From Chaenocephalus aceratus (lineage: Eukaryota > Chordata > Actinopteri > Perciformes > Channichthyidae), in assembly GCA_023974075.1 (NCBI GenBank), contig CM043790.1, positions 511,879 to 575,878 of the forward strand: a stretch of DNA of 64,000 nucleotides, given 5' to 3'. Shown here one piece after another: positions 14,711 to 25,974 of the stretch. A model generated the notes under the pieces. The model was not told the DNA's origin. It made no database searches and saw only the letters and a list, made by a program, of their open reading frames with translations. Numbering within the stretch: position 1 is the first letter of the stretch; each line of letters opens with the position of its first letter. Made by a program: the position numbers and the translations under genes.

Positions 14711-14890
14711 CTGAAATGCTGTGGTGTTTTCTGAAATGCTGCAGCGTTTTCTGAAATGCTGTTGTGTTTTGTGAAATACTGTGGCGTTTTGTGAAATGCT
14801 GTGGCGTTTTCTGAAATGCTGTGGCGTTTTCTGAAATGCTGCGGTGTTTTCTGAAATGCTGTGGCGTTTTGTGAAATGCTGTTGTGTTTT
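14711..14890. repeat. 20-bp minisatellite, nine units
   Basis: Nine exact-length 20-bp units of the form CTGAAATGCTGTGGTGTTTT with variation at a few positions. The same unit occurs at 27916-28048, 29187-29488, 36238-36462 and 38391-38475, always at the edge of the inner palindrome of K arms. Frames reading TAFHKT or SISQN are by-products of the repeat. Confidence 0.95.
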
Positions 14891-15792
14891 CATTTTAAGT
14901 CATATGCTAATATTAACCAATACACAGCTTCAATTATTACTTTACTTACCTTGACCACATAACAGCTGTATTGAAGGTTTGCTTTTTGATCAATAAACAC
15001 AACAACAAAAAGCAAACTCTACTGGTATGGAACATACATGGCCTAATATCCAGAGGAGATGCGTTTATTGAGTAAACAAACAGTCAAGGGCAGAACGTCT
15101 GCACAACCCACTGCACCGCACGCCACGGTTAACCTGTTAAGCCCGAAGGGACCCTGTTTTTTTTTTTCACGACACTGTGTCTCAGGGCATCTTAATATTT
15201 AAAAACCTATCAATGTGTTATACCAGATTAACGAGAAGAATCTCAGCTAACTGACGATAAGAACCATTTTTACCGAAACAAAACAAAAGTCTCACAAGAA
15301 GCGTTAGCATTAGCCCTTAGCTAAAACGGGCAGATGCTACTTCCGGTGCTAACTAGCAAAAACGATCCTATTTTCTGCACAAACTACATATCATCTGAAA
15401 GCTGATACTCCACAGATTATTTTTTTTATAAGTATCATCACTGTAGGATACAAACTCACTGAGCTATCAGCCAGAACAGAGAAGAAAAAAAACAACAGTT
15501 TTCAAAACCATAACAATAATTATGTCTTACCGTTGCTGTTTTGTGATCAAAGCTCTTGTTCAAGGGAATAAAAACGCTGTTTAAGGTTAATCCAATGTAT
15601 TTTAGTCACTTTAGAATTGTTCCTGATAATCTATCATTACATTCAGGGCAGCAGAGTAGGTATAAAGTTTCGCAGTCCCGAGCTAATGCTGTCTCACGTG
15701 CTGTTTACGCAAACCTCTCTCTACTTGACGTAAGTGTTTAGTGGGACTTACTAACTGTCACTCGATTATATTGGCTCTAACGGTTCAGAAAA

Positions 15793-17111
15793 TAATAATA
15801 ATAATAATAATTTAAATTTATATAGCGCCTTTCACGAAACCCAAGGACGCTTTACAATGAGAAGTAACAAAACAAAAGGTAATAATAAACATACAGAGCA
15901 ATAGCAGGAAATAAGTGACTATAATTTAGTTGAGGCCAAAGGCCTGAGTGAACAGATGGTGTTTGAGGTGTTTTTTAAAGGTGTCCAGAGTGTCTGCATT
16001 CCTGATTGCAGAGGGCAGAGAATTCCAGAGGGTGGGGGCTGCGACACTGAAGGCTCTGTTGCCAAATGTTTTTAGCTTGGAGCGCTGGATGGAGAGCAGC
16101 CCTTTGTCAGAGGACCGCAGGTGACGAGAGGGGGTGTAGGGCTGAAGGAGTTCAGAGATGTATGGAGGGGCTAGGGAGTGGAGAGATTTGTAGGTTAGCA
16201 GGAGGAGTTTGTACTGGATGCGTGACTTGACCGGGAGCCAGTGAAGGTGGATGAGGGTGGGGGTGATGTGTTGCCAGGGTTTAGTGTGGGTGAGGAGCCT
16301 GGCTGCAGAGTTCTGGACGTACTGGAGCCTGTCCAGGGCTTTGCTGGTGACCCCGAACAGAACTCCATTGCAGTAGTCCAGACGAGAGGAGATGAAGGTA
16401 TGAATTAATGTTTCTGCAACGGGGTCGGGGAGAGAGGGGCGGAGTCTGGAGATGTTTCGTAGGTGAAAGAAAGCAGTTTTGACGGTAGACCTGATGTGGG
16501 AGTTGAAGGTGAGGCTAGAGTCCAGAGTGACGCCCAGGCTGCGAACCTCAGGGGAAGGGTGGATGGAGCCGCCATCGATGGTGAGGAGCAGATCTCCAAC
16601 CTTCCGGAGCAGTGTTTTTGGGGCCACAACCATGAGCTCTGTTTTGTTATTGTTAAGTTTAAGTAGATTTTTTGACATCCAGGCTTGGATGTCGCTGAGG
16701 CAGTTGACAAGTGACAGTGGGGGTAGCTGGGATGATGGATTGGTACTGATGTAGAGTTGGGTGTCGTCGGCGTAGGAGTGAAAGTTGAGACCATGTCGGC
16801 GGATGATTTCACCGAGGGGGAGCATGTAGATGTTGAATAGAAGGGGGCCAAGCACTGAACCTTGCGGCACACCCTGGTTCACAGGGGCTGGGGGAGAGCT
16901 GGATTTTCCGATGGTCACAAACTGTTGCCTGTTGGAGAGGTAGGAATGGAACCAGGAGAGGGCTGTACCAGAGAGGCCAAGGTAGACGGATAGGCGGTTG
17001 AGTAGGATAGTGTGGGAGACTGTGTCGAATGCGGCGGAGATGTCCAGGAGGATGAGGATGCTGACGAGGCCTGAATCGGCGGCTATGAGGAGGTCATTGG
17101 TTATTTTAATA
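15793..17111 (-). mobile_element. 5'-truncated L2-like LINE inserted in piggyBac copy 1
   Basis: The LINE reads on the minus strand and ends in an ATT-rich 3' tail at 15793. It is flanked by the 6-bp duplication AGAAAA (15787-15792 and 17112-17117). Piggybac copy 3 at about 39375 shows the empty site. The single long frame (to 15926, about 395 codons) starts inside the reverse transcriptase: it has LLDISAAFDTV, QGVPQGSVLGPLLF and the active-site box YADDTQLY, then the C-terminal region SSRLDYCNGVLFG and LHWLPV. The YADDTQLY box and this C-terminus are typical of the L2/CR1 group. No endonuclease domain remains, so it cannot move alone. The frame itself is open, suggesting a fairly recent insertion. 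Confidence 0.85.
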
Positions 17112-17245
17112 AGAAAAGGTGTCAATCACCCAAATCGACCAATGGGTTCCAAAGATATGATCCTGCGTAGTATAAACTACGCCCGCTCCGGCTCCATTAC
17201 GCATTACGCAGCCAGAAGGGAGAGCTTCACCACCGAGGCGAGCAG

Positions 17246-17382
17246 ATGCTAGAGATGCTAGCTGACGATAGCGGGGCTATGATCCTACCAGATGACTCTT
17301 CGTCGGATGATGAAGATTTCCTCCAGCCAGACCTGGATCCGGACAGTAGTGACTCGGATGTTGAACTTCCACCACGGGAAAG
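17246..17382 (+). pseudogene. piggyBac transposase N-terminal acidic exon (copy 1)
   Basis: ATG at 17246 opens a frame rich in acidic and serine residues (MLEMLADDSGAM, DDSSSDDEDF, DPDSSDSDVELPPRE), as in the disordered N-termini of piggyBac transposases. A good donor AAAG/GTATGT ends the exon at 17382 in phase 2. The next retained acceptor (18472) joins it to the C-terminal exon out of frame (AGA TGA), so the present splice would stop at once; the intervening catalytic exons have been deleted. Copy 3 has the same exon at 39505-39641. Confidence 0.6.
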
Positions 17383-17650
17383 GTATGTAATCTCTCTGTT
17401 TTTATATATTACTTATGTGTTTGGTGGAACTGCGTCACAGTGCTAGCTTAGCCAAGAAGCTACAGGAATGATTAGGCAAAATGCTAAATAGTTTTACTTG
17501 TCTTTTTGGAGTTACATTTTCTAAATGAATGGCCAGTGAATGAATATATACATGTGTTTCCTTATTTATTTGGTGTAATATTATTCATTTATAGTCCAAT
17601 ATTATCCTTTTTATATATTACTTTTGTGTTTGGTAGAACTGCATCACAGT

Positions 17651-18255
17651 AGGCGCATTCACACTGAGGTACTTTTCCCACAAAGGTCCATGCGAACATA
17701 GTTCATGATCGCGTTCACACCAAAAAGAGCCGGTACTAAAATGAGTTCATGCGAACCTTTTTACCCCCTCGAAAGTCCCTGCTAGAGAGCAGGGACTTTC
17801 GAGCGGTTCTTTTGTGAGAAAAGAGCTATATGTCTGATTGGCTGGGCGGATTGCAAACCACGCCCCGTAAAACTCCCAAAAAGTTTTGTGAAGCCGCCAT
17901 TTTATTATCCTCGCATTAGCATTATTAGCATTAGCATTAGCCCATCGCAGAAACGCAGAGAGACTAACTTATGGCAACACAAAATAAAACATGGGAGCGG
18001 TGGAGATGAGGAGGTGTCGGCGTTCTGGCGATTTACTCGGAAGGCAGTCCCCAACTCCGGGGACTTCCGGCCGGGGACTTTGGGCGGCAGTATACGCCGT
18101 GAAGTGGTTTGCGGCCTGCCAGTAAACCCAAAGCAGAAGAAGAAGAAGTGACGTCAGCGGCTTCATTTGCCTAATCCACCCCCAGGGACTTTTTCCGGTG
18201 TGAACTAAGTTCGCATGAACCTTTGTGGGAAAAGTATTGCAGTGTGAATGTGCCT
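17651..18255. mobile_element. PIF/Harbinger-like MITE, 605 bp, in the piggyBac intron
   Basis: Ends AGGCGCATTCACACTG and CAGTGTGAATGTGCCT are inverted repeats with one mismatch. The 3-bp duplication AGT (17648-17650 and 18256-18258) is confirmed by the empty site CACAGTGTTAG in copy 2 (about 26520, reverse). Longer subterminal similarity follows (TTCCCACAAAGGT against ACCTTTGTGGGAA). AGT does not fit the Harbinger TWA rule, so assignment to that superfamily is tentative. No transposase. Confidence 0.75.
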
Positions 18256-18472
18256 AGTGTTAGCTTAGCCAACAGGAATGATTAGCCAAAATGCTAAATA
18301 GTGTTACTTGTCTTTTTGGAGTTACATTTTCTAAATGAATGGCCAGTGAATGAATATATACATGTGTTTACTTATTTATTTGGTGTCATATTATTCATTT
18401 ATAGTCCAATATTATCCTATAAGTATAAGCCAGTGAATTAATCTAATCTCTTTGTTTTTCCACATGTGTTAG

Positions 18473-18807
18473 ATGAGGTGTGACCCCAGCAGGACAAAGT
18501 CTCACACCCAGAAGACTTTCAGGGAGCAGCTTGCTGCAGAATTGTTGGAGTTTGCTGAAGGCCCTGCTGAAGGCCCTGCTGAAGGCCCTGCACCTCCACC
18601 ACCCCCTCCTCCACCACTCACATGCCCGAGTATTATGGGGAAGATGCCACCAAGGTCAGGAAGAACTGCAGGAGGTGCCTAGATGCTGGACTCAAAAGGG
18701 TGAAGACACCTGTGTACTGCAGGAAGTGCCAGGTCCCTCTGTGCTTCACTGTCAAAAAGAACTGTTTCAGGGAGTGGCACGACCTAAATACTGGAACATT
18801 CAGATAG
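18473..18807 (+). pseudogene. piggyBac transposase C-terminal exon with cysteine-rich domain, frameshifted (copy 1)
   Basis: After an acceptor ending at 18472 the first frame reads RCDPSRTKSHTQKTFREQ, then a proline run. A second frame carries the zinc-binding domain: MPEYYGEDATKVRKNCRRC, KTPVYCRKC, PLCFTVKKNCFREWHD. The C-x2-C / C-x2-C / C...C-x4-H arrangement just before the stop is the cysteine-rich domain that piggyBac transposases use to recognise their ends. The two frames are separated by a 4-bp difference from the reverse copy (CACATGCCC here, CACATGCATGCCC there), so this copy is frameshifted. Confidence 0.75.
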
Positions 18808-19075
18808 GTATAAAGTTCAGGTAGATATAACGTTTTGCAAGTGTTTATTTAAAAAAAATTACTTGTTTTTATATACCTAGTGTGATTTTATTGTATAGTA
18901 CATTGGTAAAATGTTTGTTTTTACATGCCTATAGTGTGTTGGTAAAATGTTTGAAATAAATCTGCCCCAGTTGGAGTCAAATGTCACTTATGCTTCCGTT
19001 TTTTTTATTGTGCAAGTACACTTACACACAATGACCTGCAGTGTAGTTTATTGTATAGTGCGTTGGTACAGTTAC

Positions 19076-19200
19076 ATACACACACATCCACACAGCTACA
19101 CACACCTACACATACCCACACAGCTACACCTACACATACACACCTACACATACACACAACTACACTTACACACACCTAGTACACACACTCACACATACAA
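19076..19200. repeat. CA-rich degenerate repeat in piggyBac copy 1
   Basis: Irregular CACACA/CTACACA repeats; the reverse copy has the matching GT-rich segment at 25495-25615. Confidence 0.8.
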
Positions 19201-19545
19201 AAATATATTAAAAACAAATTTATTTAAAAAAAATATATATATTTTTTTTAAATATTTTTTGTTGTTGTTTTGGGTGGAATGAATACCTATAGTGATGATT
19301 CAATATAATACAATGATTTTTATAGTCTGGTACCTGAAAAAGGTCAAATGTGCCCAAATGTGCCCAAAGCTTATTCCGCCTGGACTTTATTTTCATAAAC
19401 CTCTCTAAAAAGGTCAAATGTCACTTGTTTTGCCTACATCTTGATACAGGGTACTTATTATGCTCTACTTTGGATTCCTAAAGCTTTTAGGCTACTAACC
19501 CATCATTCAAGGTTGGTCTTCACTATAAGTAATGGGTTTTCTTTA

Positions 19546-20459
19546 AGGCCCTGTCACACTGTCCCGAAATTGACACCCGATGGACACACGATAAAGGAAA
19601 TGTTCAAATTCGGCTGTGATCGTAGCAACATCGGGCCATTCGTGAGGGCATCTAAGCCATCGTATGACCGCCGGTGGAGTTTCTCAGGCTCCGGCAGCAA
19701 CTTCGTGAGCGGCAACTTCGTAAGGCACTCGTGAGGGCATCTTGTCAAATCGTGTCATCTTCGTGTTATCATCGGTGCCATCGGGCATTCACCTTCACTC
19801 TGATCGGGGTGAATGCCCGATGGCACCGAGGATAACAAGATGCCCTCACGATGGCAAAATTGACACACGAATTCAACACGAAAATGAACCTTCGCAAGGT
19901 CCTTCGGCAATTTTTTGGCATGCCAAAGATTTTGCCTCCGCTCACGAAGTTGCTGCCGGAGCCTGAGAAACTCCACCAGCGATCATACGAAGGCTTAAGA
20001 TGCCCTCACGAATGGCCCGATGTTGCTACGATCACAGCCGAATTTGAACATTTCCTTTATCGTGTGTCCATCGGGTTGTTTTATTGCACAACAAAATCAT
20101 GTAAATATATTATGTAAATAACCCAATTTGTGTTCTGTGAAACTAAAAAGGATATAATATATTATTTTGAAGGACAGTTGACAGGAAATTGTTGTTGTTA
20201 TGGAAACAACATTACGGAGAAAACGTAATATTTTCTACATATAAAGACGGATAAAGTAAAGAACAAAGTCTGAAGATATCAGTACAGTATCATAGTACTG
20301 TAACATAATTGTTTTTGGTACTTTCATTGCAGTTTTATGTCTTAAATGTAATGTAAATGTTGCCTTCGTGTGTGGTTCGGGGCCATCTTCATGCGAAATT
20401 CACAATTCCATATTCGTGTGTCCATCGGGTGTCAATTTCGGGACAGTGTGACAGGGCCT
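19546..20459. mobile_element. PIF/Harbinger non-autonomous element, 914 bp
   Basis: Ends AGGCCCTGTCACACTGTCCC and GGGACAGTGTGACAGGGCCT are perfect inverted repeats that continue inward (GAAATTGACACCCGATGG). The flanking duplication TTA (19543-19545 and 20460-20462) fits the TWA rule. Copy 2 at about 25165 shows the empty site. The interior has inverted blocks (GGTGAATGCCCGATGGCACC and its reverse around 19770-19830) that can fold. No transposase. Confidence 0.85.
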
Positions 20460-20687
20460 TTAGGCGGAGACAGGAATTTACATTTTTTTGCTATGTTCCA
20501 TCTGAATTTACTCTGACACAGAACAATCTATATTGATTCTGACACTTCTACATCCAACTCACAGATGTAACCTTGATTTGATAAAATTCATATAAACCTT
20601 TTAGAAGTGAAGTTATGGTCATTTGTTCTGGGAATGTCATTTTCGAGCCTGAAACCTGAAAAACAGGCTCGGGGTTTAACAGGTTAA

Positions 20688-20951
20688 GGCTCCTCCAGAC
20701 AGCCTCCGCGATAATCGATCGTCGACGAGCCTTTACAGAAATGTGTTTTCCTTCGAGGCGGCGAGCCCACATACGTTTCCCGGTCGCTGCCGGAAGACCT
20801 GGGAGTCCGGGACGCGAACGTTTGCGAAATTACGAACGGCTCATTTCGGAGGACACGCGCGCGTCTGCTTGACGCCGGGACGACCGGCGACCCTCCCCTA
20901 CAGGCACTCGGACGCGAAGGCCCGCCTACAACTGCGTGCACGTCTGTGACC
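20688..20951 (+). repeat. K-family GC-rich terminus, variant 2, 3' end truncated
   Basis: The sequence from GGCTCCTCCAGACAGCC to GCACGTCTGTGACC matches the inner-to-outer end at 40076-40229 and, reversed, 24675-24932. The last bases (GCAGTT and TTAA) are missing at the junction with the next terminus. Confidence 0.75.
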
Positions 20952-21840
20952 TGCACTTGTGCGCGCAGTGATTAGCGGGCCCTCGCGTCCGTGCGCCTGT
21001 CGGGGAGGGTTGCTGGTCCCACCCCCCCAGTCCTCCGAAATGAGCCGTTTGTCATCCCTCTAAATTGTTTACCTGACTTTGCGTTCCTTTGTTTCTGACC
21101 AGGAAATCTTAGGCATGTGCGCCAGTTGTGTTGGTACCATTTTTCCTGCATCAACCAGGTAGCGATATGCCGACAGTGAAGAATAAACATATTTAACTAG
21201 TTTAGCTAGTTCCAGAGGTAGATGGAATAGCTCAGTGTGTTTGGTCTAACTGTTAGTGTGTGTTTTGCTCAGCTCCGCAGTCTGTCACAGCAAACATTAA
21301 AATGTAAACCTAAGACGCAAAGGAGTGCAAGATAACAGATAAATATATAACAACCACAATGTAGATTCAATAATATGAGAGAAGTTGTAGATTAAGTGTA
21401 GACAGTATTTCAAATAAAGACAATGCAATGTAATAAGTATATACAGTATATGCAAAATGACAAGTACTATATGGCACACAGATGTAATGTTTTAATTATA
21501 AGTATAAGTATGTAAGGCTGAAGTGACAGCAGTGATGAGCTCTACACGTCTACACTCATACGTCTGTACTGCAGTCAGCGGAGGTTTGGGTGGATGATGT
21601 TCCTGAGCGCTGTTCAGGCTTGCTTTATCCAGCACCTCAGGTGGCAGCTCTGTCCTTCTGATTTGCCGTGCACTTTTCAAAGTAGGGGTCGTTCCCCAGC
21701 AGATCCATTTATCCAGAATTGTGATAATCACAGAGAAAACAAGAGATCATAATAAAGACATGGTTGCTAAAGCATGATTGAACAATGTAACTGTAAGCCT
21801 TATAGACAGAGAAAGTGTTTGTGTGGGGGAGGGGGGGGTG
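20952..21840. repeat. K-family left arm, variant 1 (partner at 44210-45106)
   Basis: The outer end GCACTTGTGCGCGCAGTGAT and the following ~880 bp are repeated in inverted orientation at 44210-45106. This covers the GGTACCATTTTTCCTGCATC region, the block 21490-21740 and the GTGTTTGTGTGGGGGAGG end. The two arms could be the ends of one ~24-kb element enclosing 24675-40229. Confidence 0.75.
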
Positions 21841-21982
21841 TGTTTATTTGTAGGCTTTAGGAGATTTTTCATGAAATCATATGGTGCTTCACATAATAAA
21901 TACAAGGGCTGTAGCCTAATATTTATATTTATTATATGCTTTAGGAGCTGTTTGTGTTTGTTGTAGAACGTGTGTGTGTGTG

Positions 21983-22112
21983 TGCCAGGCAGACGGACGG
22001 ACGGACGGACGGACGGACGGACGGACGGACGGACGGACGGACGGTCTGTCTGTCTGTCTGTCTGTCCGTCCGTCCGTCCGTCCGTCCGTCCGTCCGTCCG
22101 TCTGCCTGGCAC
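21983..22112. repeat. Palindromic tetranucleotide microsatellite (GGAC)n ... (GTCC)n
   Basis: TGCCAGGCAGAC is followed by about fourteen ACGG units, then (TGTC)n, then (CGTC)n, and closes with GTCTGCCTGGCA, the exact reverse complement of its start. The whole ~130-bp block can fold back on itself around the TGTC core. Confidence 0.9.
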
Positions 22113-22117
22113 ATCAA

Positions 22118-22219
22118 CCTGGCACATCAACGCTCACTCACTCACAGAGTGGACAGACGGACGGACGGACGTCCGTCCGTCTGTCCACTCTGTGAGTGAG
22201 TGAGCGTTGATGTGCCAGG
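22118..22219. repeat. 102-bp near-perfect palindrome
   Basis: CCTGGCACATCAACGCTCAC...GGACGGAC is followed directly by GTCCGTCC...GTGAGCGTTGATGTGCCAGG. The arms are 49 bp, with one extra GGAC unit in the left arm and essentially no loop. It lies where K-arm sequence meets R-family sequence, so it looks like a head-to-head junction of two copies of the same boundary. Confidence 0.92.
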
Positions 22220-24295
22220 ACATTTCCCTAGGAGGACTTTGCAAAAATGTGCTTAAAATGCATGAGAAACGCACATTTTTCAAAATGGCTGACTTTCTGG
22301 GGGGCGGGGCAAATAAAAGCAAATGCTTAAAATAGCAATATGTATACAGCGTTTCGTGAATATCGGAAAAAACTATATGCGAGCAGTTTGGAGCAATTTG
22401 CGCCATGTAAATCGTCAAAAATGGTGTATTCGCCATTAGCTTATGACCTCCACGAGTAATTTTTCAATAATGTGCTCCTCAATTAAGTATCATATTGGAT
22501 AGGGGCTAAACCTGTCCTGCATTGGAATTTTTCTGATCATTCCCCTAGGAGGAGTTTGCAAGAACGTGCGTAAAATGTCTGAAAATCGCACATCTTTCAA
22601 CATGGCCGACTTTCTGGGGGGCGGGGCTAATGGAAGGCAATTTGAAATATGTGTGCAATCATAATAGCAATATGTATACAGCGTTTCATGAATATCGGAA
22701 TAACTATATCCGAGTAGTTTGGAGTAATTTGCGACATGTAAATCGTCAAAAATGGTGTATTTGCTGTTAGCTTACGACCTCCACGAGTAATTTTTCAAAA
22801 ATGTGCTCCTCAATTAAGTATCATAAGGGATAGGGGCTGAACTTGTCCTGCATTGGATTTTTTCCAATCATTCCCCTAGGAGGAGTTCGCAAGAACGTGC
22901 GTAAAAAGGCTGAAAAACGCACATATTTCAAAATGGCCAACTTCCTAGGGGGCGGGGCTAATGGAAAGCAATTTGAAATATGTGTGCAATCATAATAGCA
23001 ATATGTATACAGCGTTTCGTGAATATCGGAATAACTATATGCGAGCAGTTTGGAGCAATCTGCGACATGTAAATTGTCAAAAATGGAAAGTTGTCCGTTC
23101 ACTTACGAAGTCCTCGTTTGAGCTATCGACTATACCTTCGCAATTTAGCATCACATTGGAAATGGGCAGAACTTGTCCTGGATTGGAATTTTTCTGATCA
23201 TTCCCCTAGGAGGAGTTTGCAAGAACGTGCGTAAAATGGCTGAAAAACGCACATATTTCAAAATGGCCGACTTTCTGGGGGGCGGGGCTAATGGAAGGCA
23301 ACTTGAAATATGTGTGCAATCATAATAGCAATATGTATACAGCGTTTCGTGAATATCGGAATAACTATATCCGAGTCATTTGGAGTAATTTGTGACATGT
23401 AAATCGTCAAAAATGGAAAGTTCTCCGTTCGCTTACGAAGTCCTCGTTTGAGCGATCAACTATTCCTTCGCAATTTAGCATCACATTGGAAATGGGCTGA
23501 ACTTGTCCTGGATTGGAATTTTTCTGATCATTCCCCAAGGAGGAGTTTGCAAGAACGTGCGTAAAAAGGCTGAAAAACGCACATATTTCAAAATGGCCGA
23601 GTTTTTGGGGGGCGGGGCTAATGGAATGTATTTACAAATATATCCGCAATTAGTCCATCCGCTCTTGAGTTATAAATTGGTGGTGTTTTTGGCGCCCCCT
23701 ATTGTTCAAAATGAAAATGCTTTGGTGTGCCTATTCCCCAAGACATACTGAACGTTTCCACCAAAATCTGTGATGTTTGGATACATTGTTGCTGAATTAT
23801 GAGCATTTCTTTCTAAGCCCCGCTTTTTGCGAGTACGTTTTAATTCATGGCGGAAATATATATTGTTTGAACATGCTCATCTCCTAGGGTAATGTGTCTG
23901 ACCCTCCACCGATGCTGTATACGAAGTTTGGTGTTCATAAACTGAAAATTGAAATTTAAGTGAATATTTAACTGTTTATGTACATTATGCCAATTTTTTT
24001 TTAAAAATGTAGGTGGAGCTTAGGGTGCCCATGGGGTTATTTGTAGAACAGGTCCTCCCGGATATGTTGGCAACATTTCAGGTCATTCGGAGTTACGGTG
24101 CGACTTTGTTAATTTTTTGCGAAATGGGATCATGATAGGTGGCGCTAGTGAGCAGGTTGGAATATTTAACCCATTGACTCCAGAATATCAAATGTTTTAC
24201 CGGTCCTGGCGTCCGTGCAAAATTATACAACTTTTTCAGCATCCTAAAGCCTTGAAAATAAGCATTGCAATATGGAATAATAATAAGAATAATTC
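22220..24295 (-). mobile_element. R-family copy A, with ~330-bp tandem units
   Basis: Five units of about 330 bp follow each other, marked by CCTAGGAGGAG at about 22228, 22546, 22875, 23205 and 23535. Each carries ATGGCCGACTTTCTGGGGGG, GTATACAGCGTTTCGTGAAT and GCTTACGAAGTCC or ACGACCTCC. Past 23650 the sequence becomes single-copy R sequence with GGCGCCCCCTATTGTTC. The same family reads in the opposite orientation at 32606-34390 and 45110-50190. No coding domain was recognised. It ends in AATTCCACCAATAACAATAGG, which passes into the hairpin minisatellite. Confidence 0.75.
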
Positions 24296-24670
24296 CACCA
24301 ATAACAATAGGTATCCTTGCACTTCGTTCTAGGACGCCGTTGGGTCCTAGCACATCGTGCTCGGGCCCTAATAAGAATTCCACGAATAACAATAGGTATC
24401 CTTGCACTTCGTGCTAGGACGCCGTTGGGTCCTAGCACTCTCGTGCTCGGGCCCTAATAATTCCACCAATAACAATAGGTTCCTCGCACTTCGTGCTAGG
24501 ACGCCGTTGGGTCCTAGCACTCTCGTGCTCGGGCCCTAATAATTCCACCAATAACAATAGGTTCCTCGCACTTCGTGCTAGGACGCCGTTGGGTCCTAGC
24601 ACTCTCGTGCTCGGGCCCTAATAATACTGACGATTTCAATAGGTCTTTGCACTTCGTGCTCAGGCCCAAA
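24296..24670 (-). repeat. Hairpin minisatellite, about four units, reverse orientation
   Basis: Units contain the same CTAGGAC...GTCCTAG hairpin as 13452-14620 but on the opposite strand (GCACTTCGTGCTAGGACGCC). The last, shorter unit ends in GTCTTTGCACTTCGTGCTCAGGCCC directly before TTAA and a K terminus. The array therefore sits between R-family and K-family sequence, as it does at 13450. Confidence 0.93.
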
Positions 24671-25974
24671 TTAAAACTGCGGTCACAGACGTGCACGCAG
24701 TTGTGGGCGGGCCTTCGCGTCCGAGCGCCTGTAGGGGAGGGTCGCTGGTCGTCCCGGCGTCAAGCAGATGCGCGCGTGTCCTCCGAAATGAGCCGTTCGT
24801 AATTTCTCAAACGTTCGCGTCCCGGACTCCCAGGTCTTCCAGCAGTGACCGGGAAACATATGTGGGCTCGCCGCCTCGAAGGAAAACACATTTCTGTAAA
24901 GGCTCATCGACGATCGGCTGTCTGGAGGAGCCTTAACCTGTTAAACCCCGAGCCTGTTTTTCAGGTTTCAGGCTCGAAAATGACATTCCCAGAACAAATG
25001 ACTATAACTTCACTTCTAAAAGGTTTATATGAATAATTGTTTTTATCAAAGCAGTTACATCTGTGAGTTGGATGTAGAAGTGTCAGAATCAATATAGATT
25101 GTTCTGTGTCAGAGTAAATTCAGATGGAACATAGCAAAAAAATGTAAATTCCTGTCTCCGCCTAAAGAAAACCCATTGCTTATAGTGAAGAACAACCTTG
25201 AATGATGGGTTAGTAGCCTAAAAGATTTAAGATTTAGGCAAAACAAGTGACATTTGACCTTTTTAGAGAGGTTTATGAAAATAAAGTCCAGGCAGAATAA
25301 GCTTTGGGCACATTTGGGCACATTTGGTTCCATCAGTGCCATTTGACCTTTTTCAGGTACCAGACTATAAAAATCATTGTATTACATTGAATCATCACTA
25401 TAGGTATTCATTCCACCCAAAACAACAACAAAAAATATTTTCAAAAATATATATATATTTGTTTTTTTAAATACATTTGTTTTTAATATATTTGTGTGTG
25501 TGTGAGTGTGTGTACTAGGTGTGTGTAAGTGTAGGTGTTTGTATATGTGTAGGTGTGTATGTGTAAGTGTGGCTGTGTGGGTATGTGTGGACGTGTAAAC
25601 GTAGCTGTGTGTGTATGTAACTGTACCAACGCACAATACAATAAACTACACTGTAGGTCATTGTGTGTAGGTGTACTTCCACAATAAAAAAAACAGAAAC
25701 ATAAGTGACATTTGACTCCAACTGGGGCAGATTTATTTCAAACAGTTTACCAACATAATATAGGCATGTAAAAACAAACATTTTACCAACGTACTATACA
25801 ATAAAACCACACTGTAGGTTTGTAAAAACAACAAATATTTTACCAACACACTATAGGCATGTAAAAACAAACATTTTACCAACGTACTATACAATAAAAT
25901 CATACTAGATATATAAAAACAACAAGTAATTTTTTTTAAATAAACACTCGCAAAACGTTATACCTACCTGAACT

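Larger units (their letters stand above)
15133..20683 (+). mobile_element. piggyBac element, internally deleted (copy 1)
   Basis: Ends CCTGTTAAGCCC and GGGTTTAACAGG form a ~12-bp inverted repeat flanked by TTAA on both sides (15129-15132 and 20684-20687), the piggyBac target rule. It retains an acidic N-terminal exon and the cysteine-rich C-terminal exon of the transposase, but the catalytic DDD core is missing. Three later insertions lie inside: an L2-like LINE, and two Harbinger-type elements. Without them it is about 2.7 kb, the same as copy 2 at 24937-27673. Confidence 0.8.
14679..20951 (+). mobile_element. Partial K-family arm (copy 1) carrying a piggyBac element
   Basis: The order CTCCCTAAAGGAATACCC, 20-bp minisatellite, TTTTAAGTCATATGC..., TTAA, piggyBac, TTAA, GGCTCCTCCAGAC..., GC-rich terminus is the same as 38360-40229 and is the reverse of 24675-28080. 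The distal end ...GTCTGTGACC at 20951 has lost its final bases and is fused head to head with another K terminus. The opposite half of this element is missing; it is replaced at 14678 by the hairpin array, apparently through a junction at ATATT. Confidence 0.65.

Noticed and set aside
17246..18807. A spliced N-terminus plus cysteine-rich fusion protein from piggyBac copy 1
   Set aside because: Joining donor 17382 to acceptor 18472 gives an immediate stop (AGA TGA), so no fusion protein is predicted from these sites.
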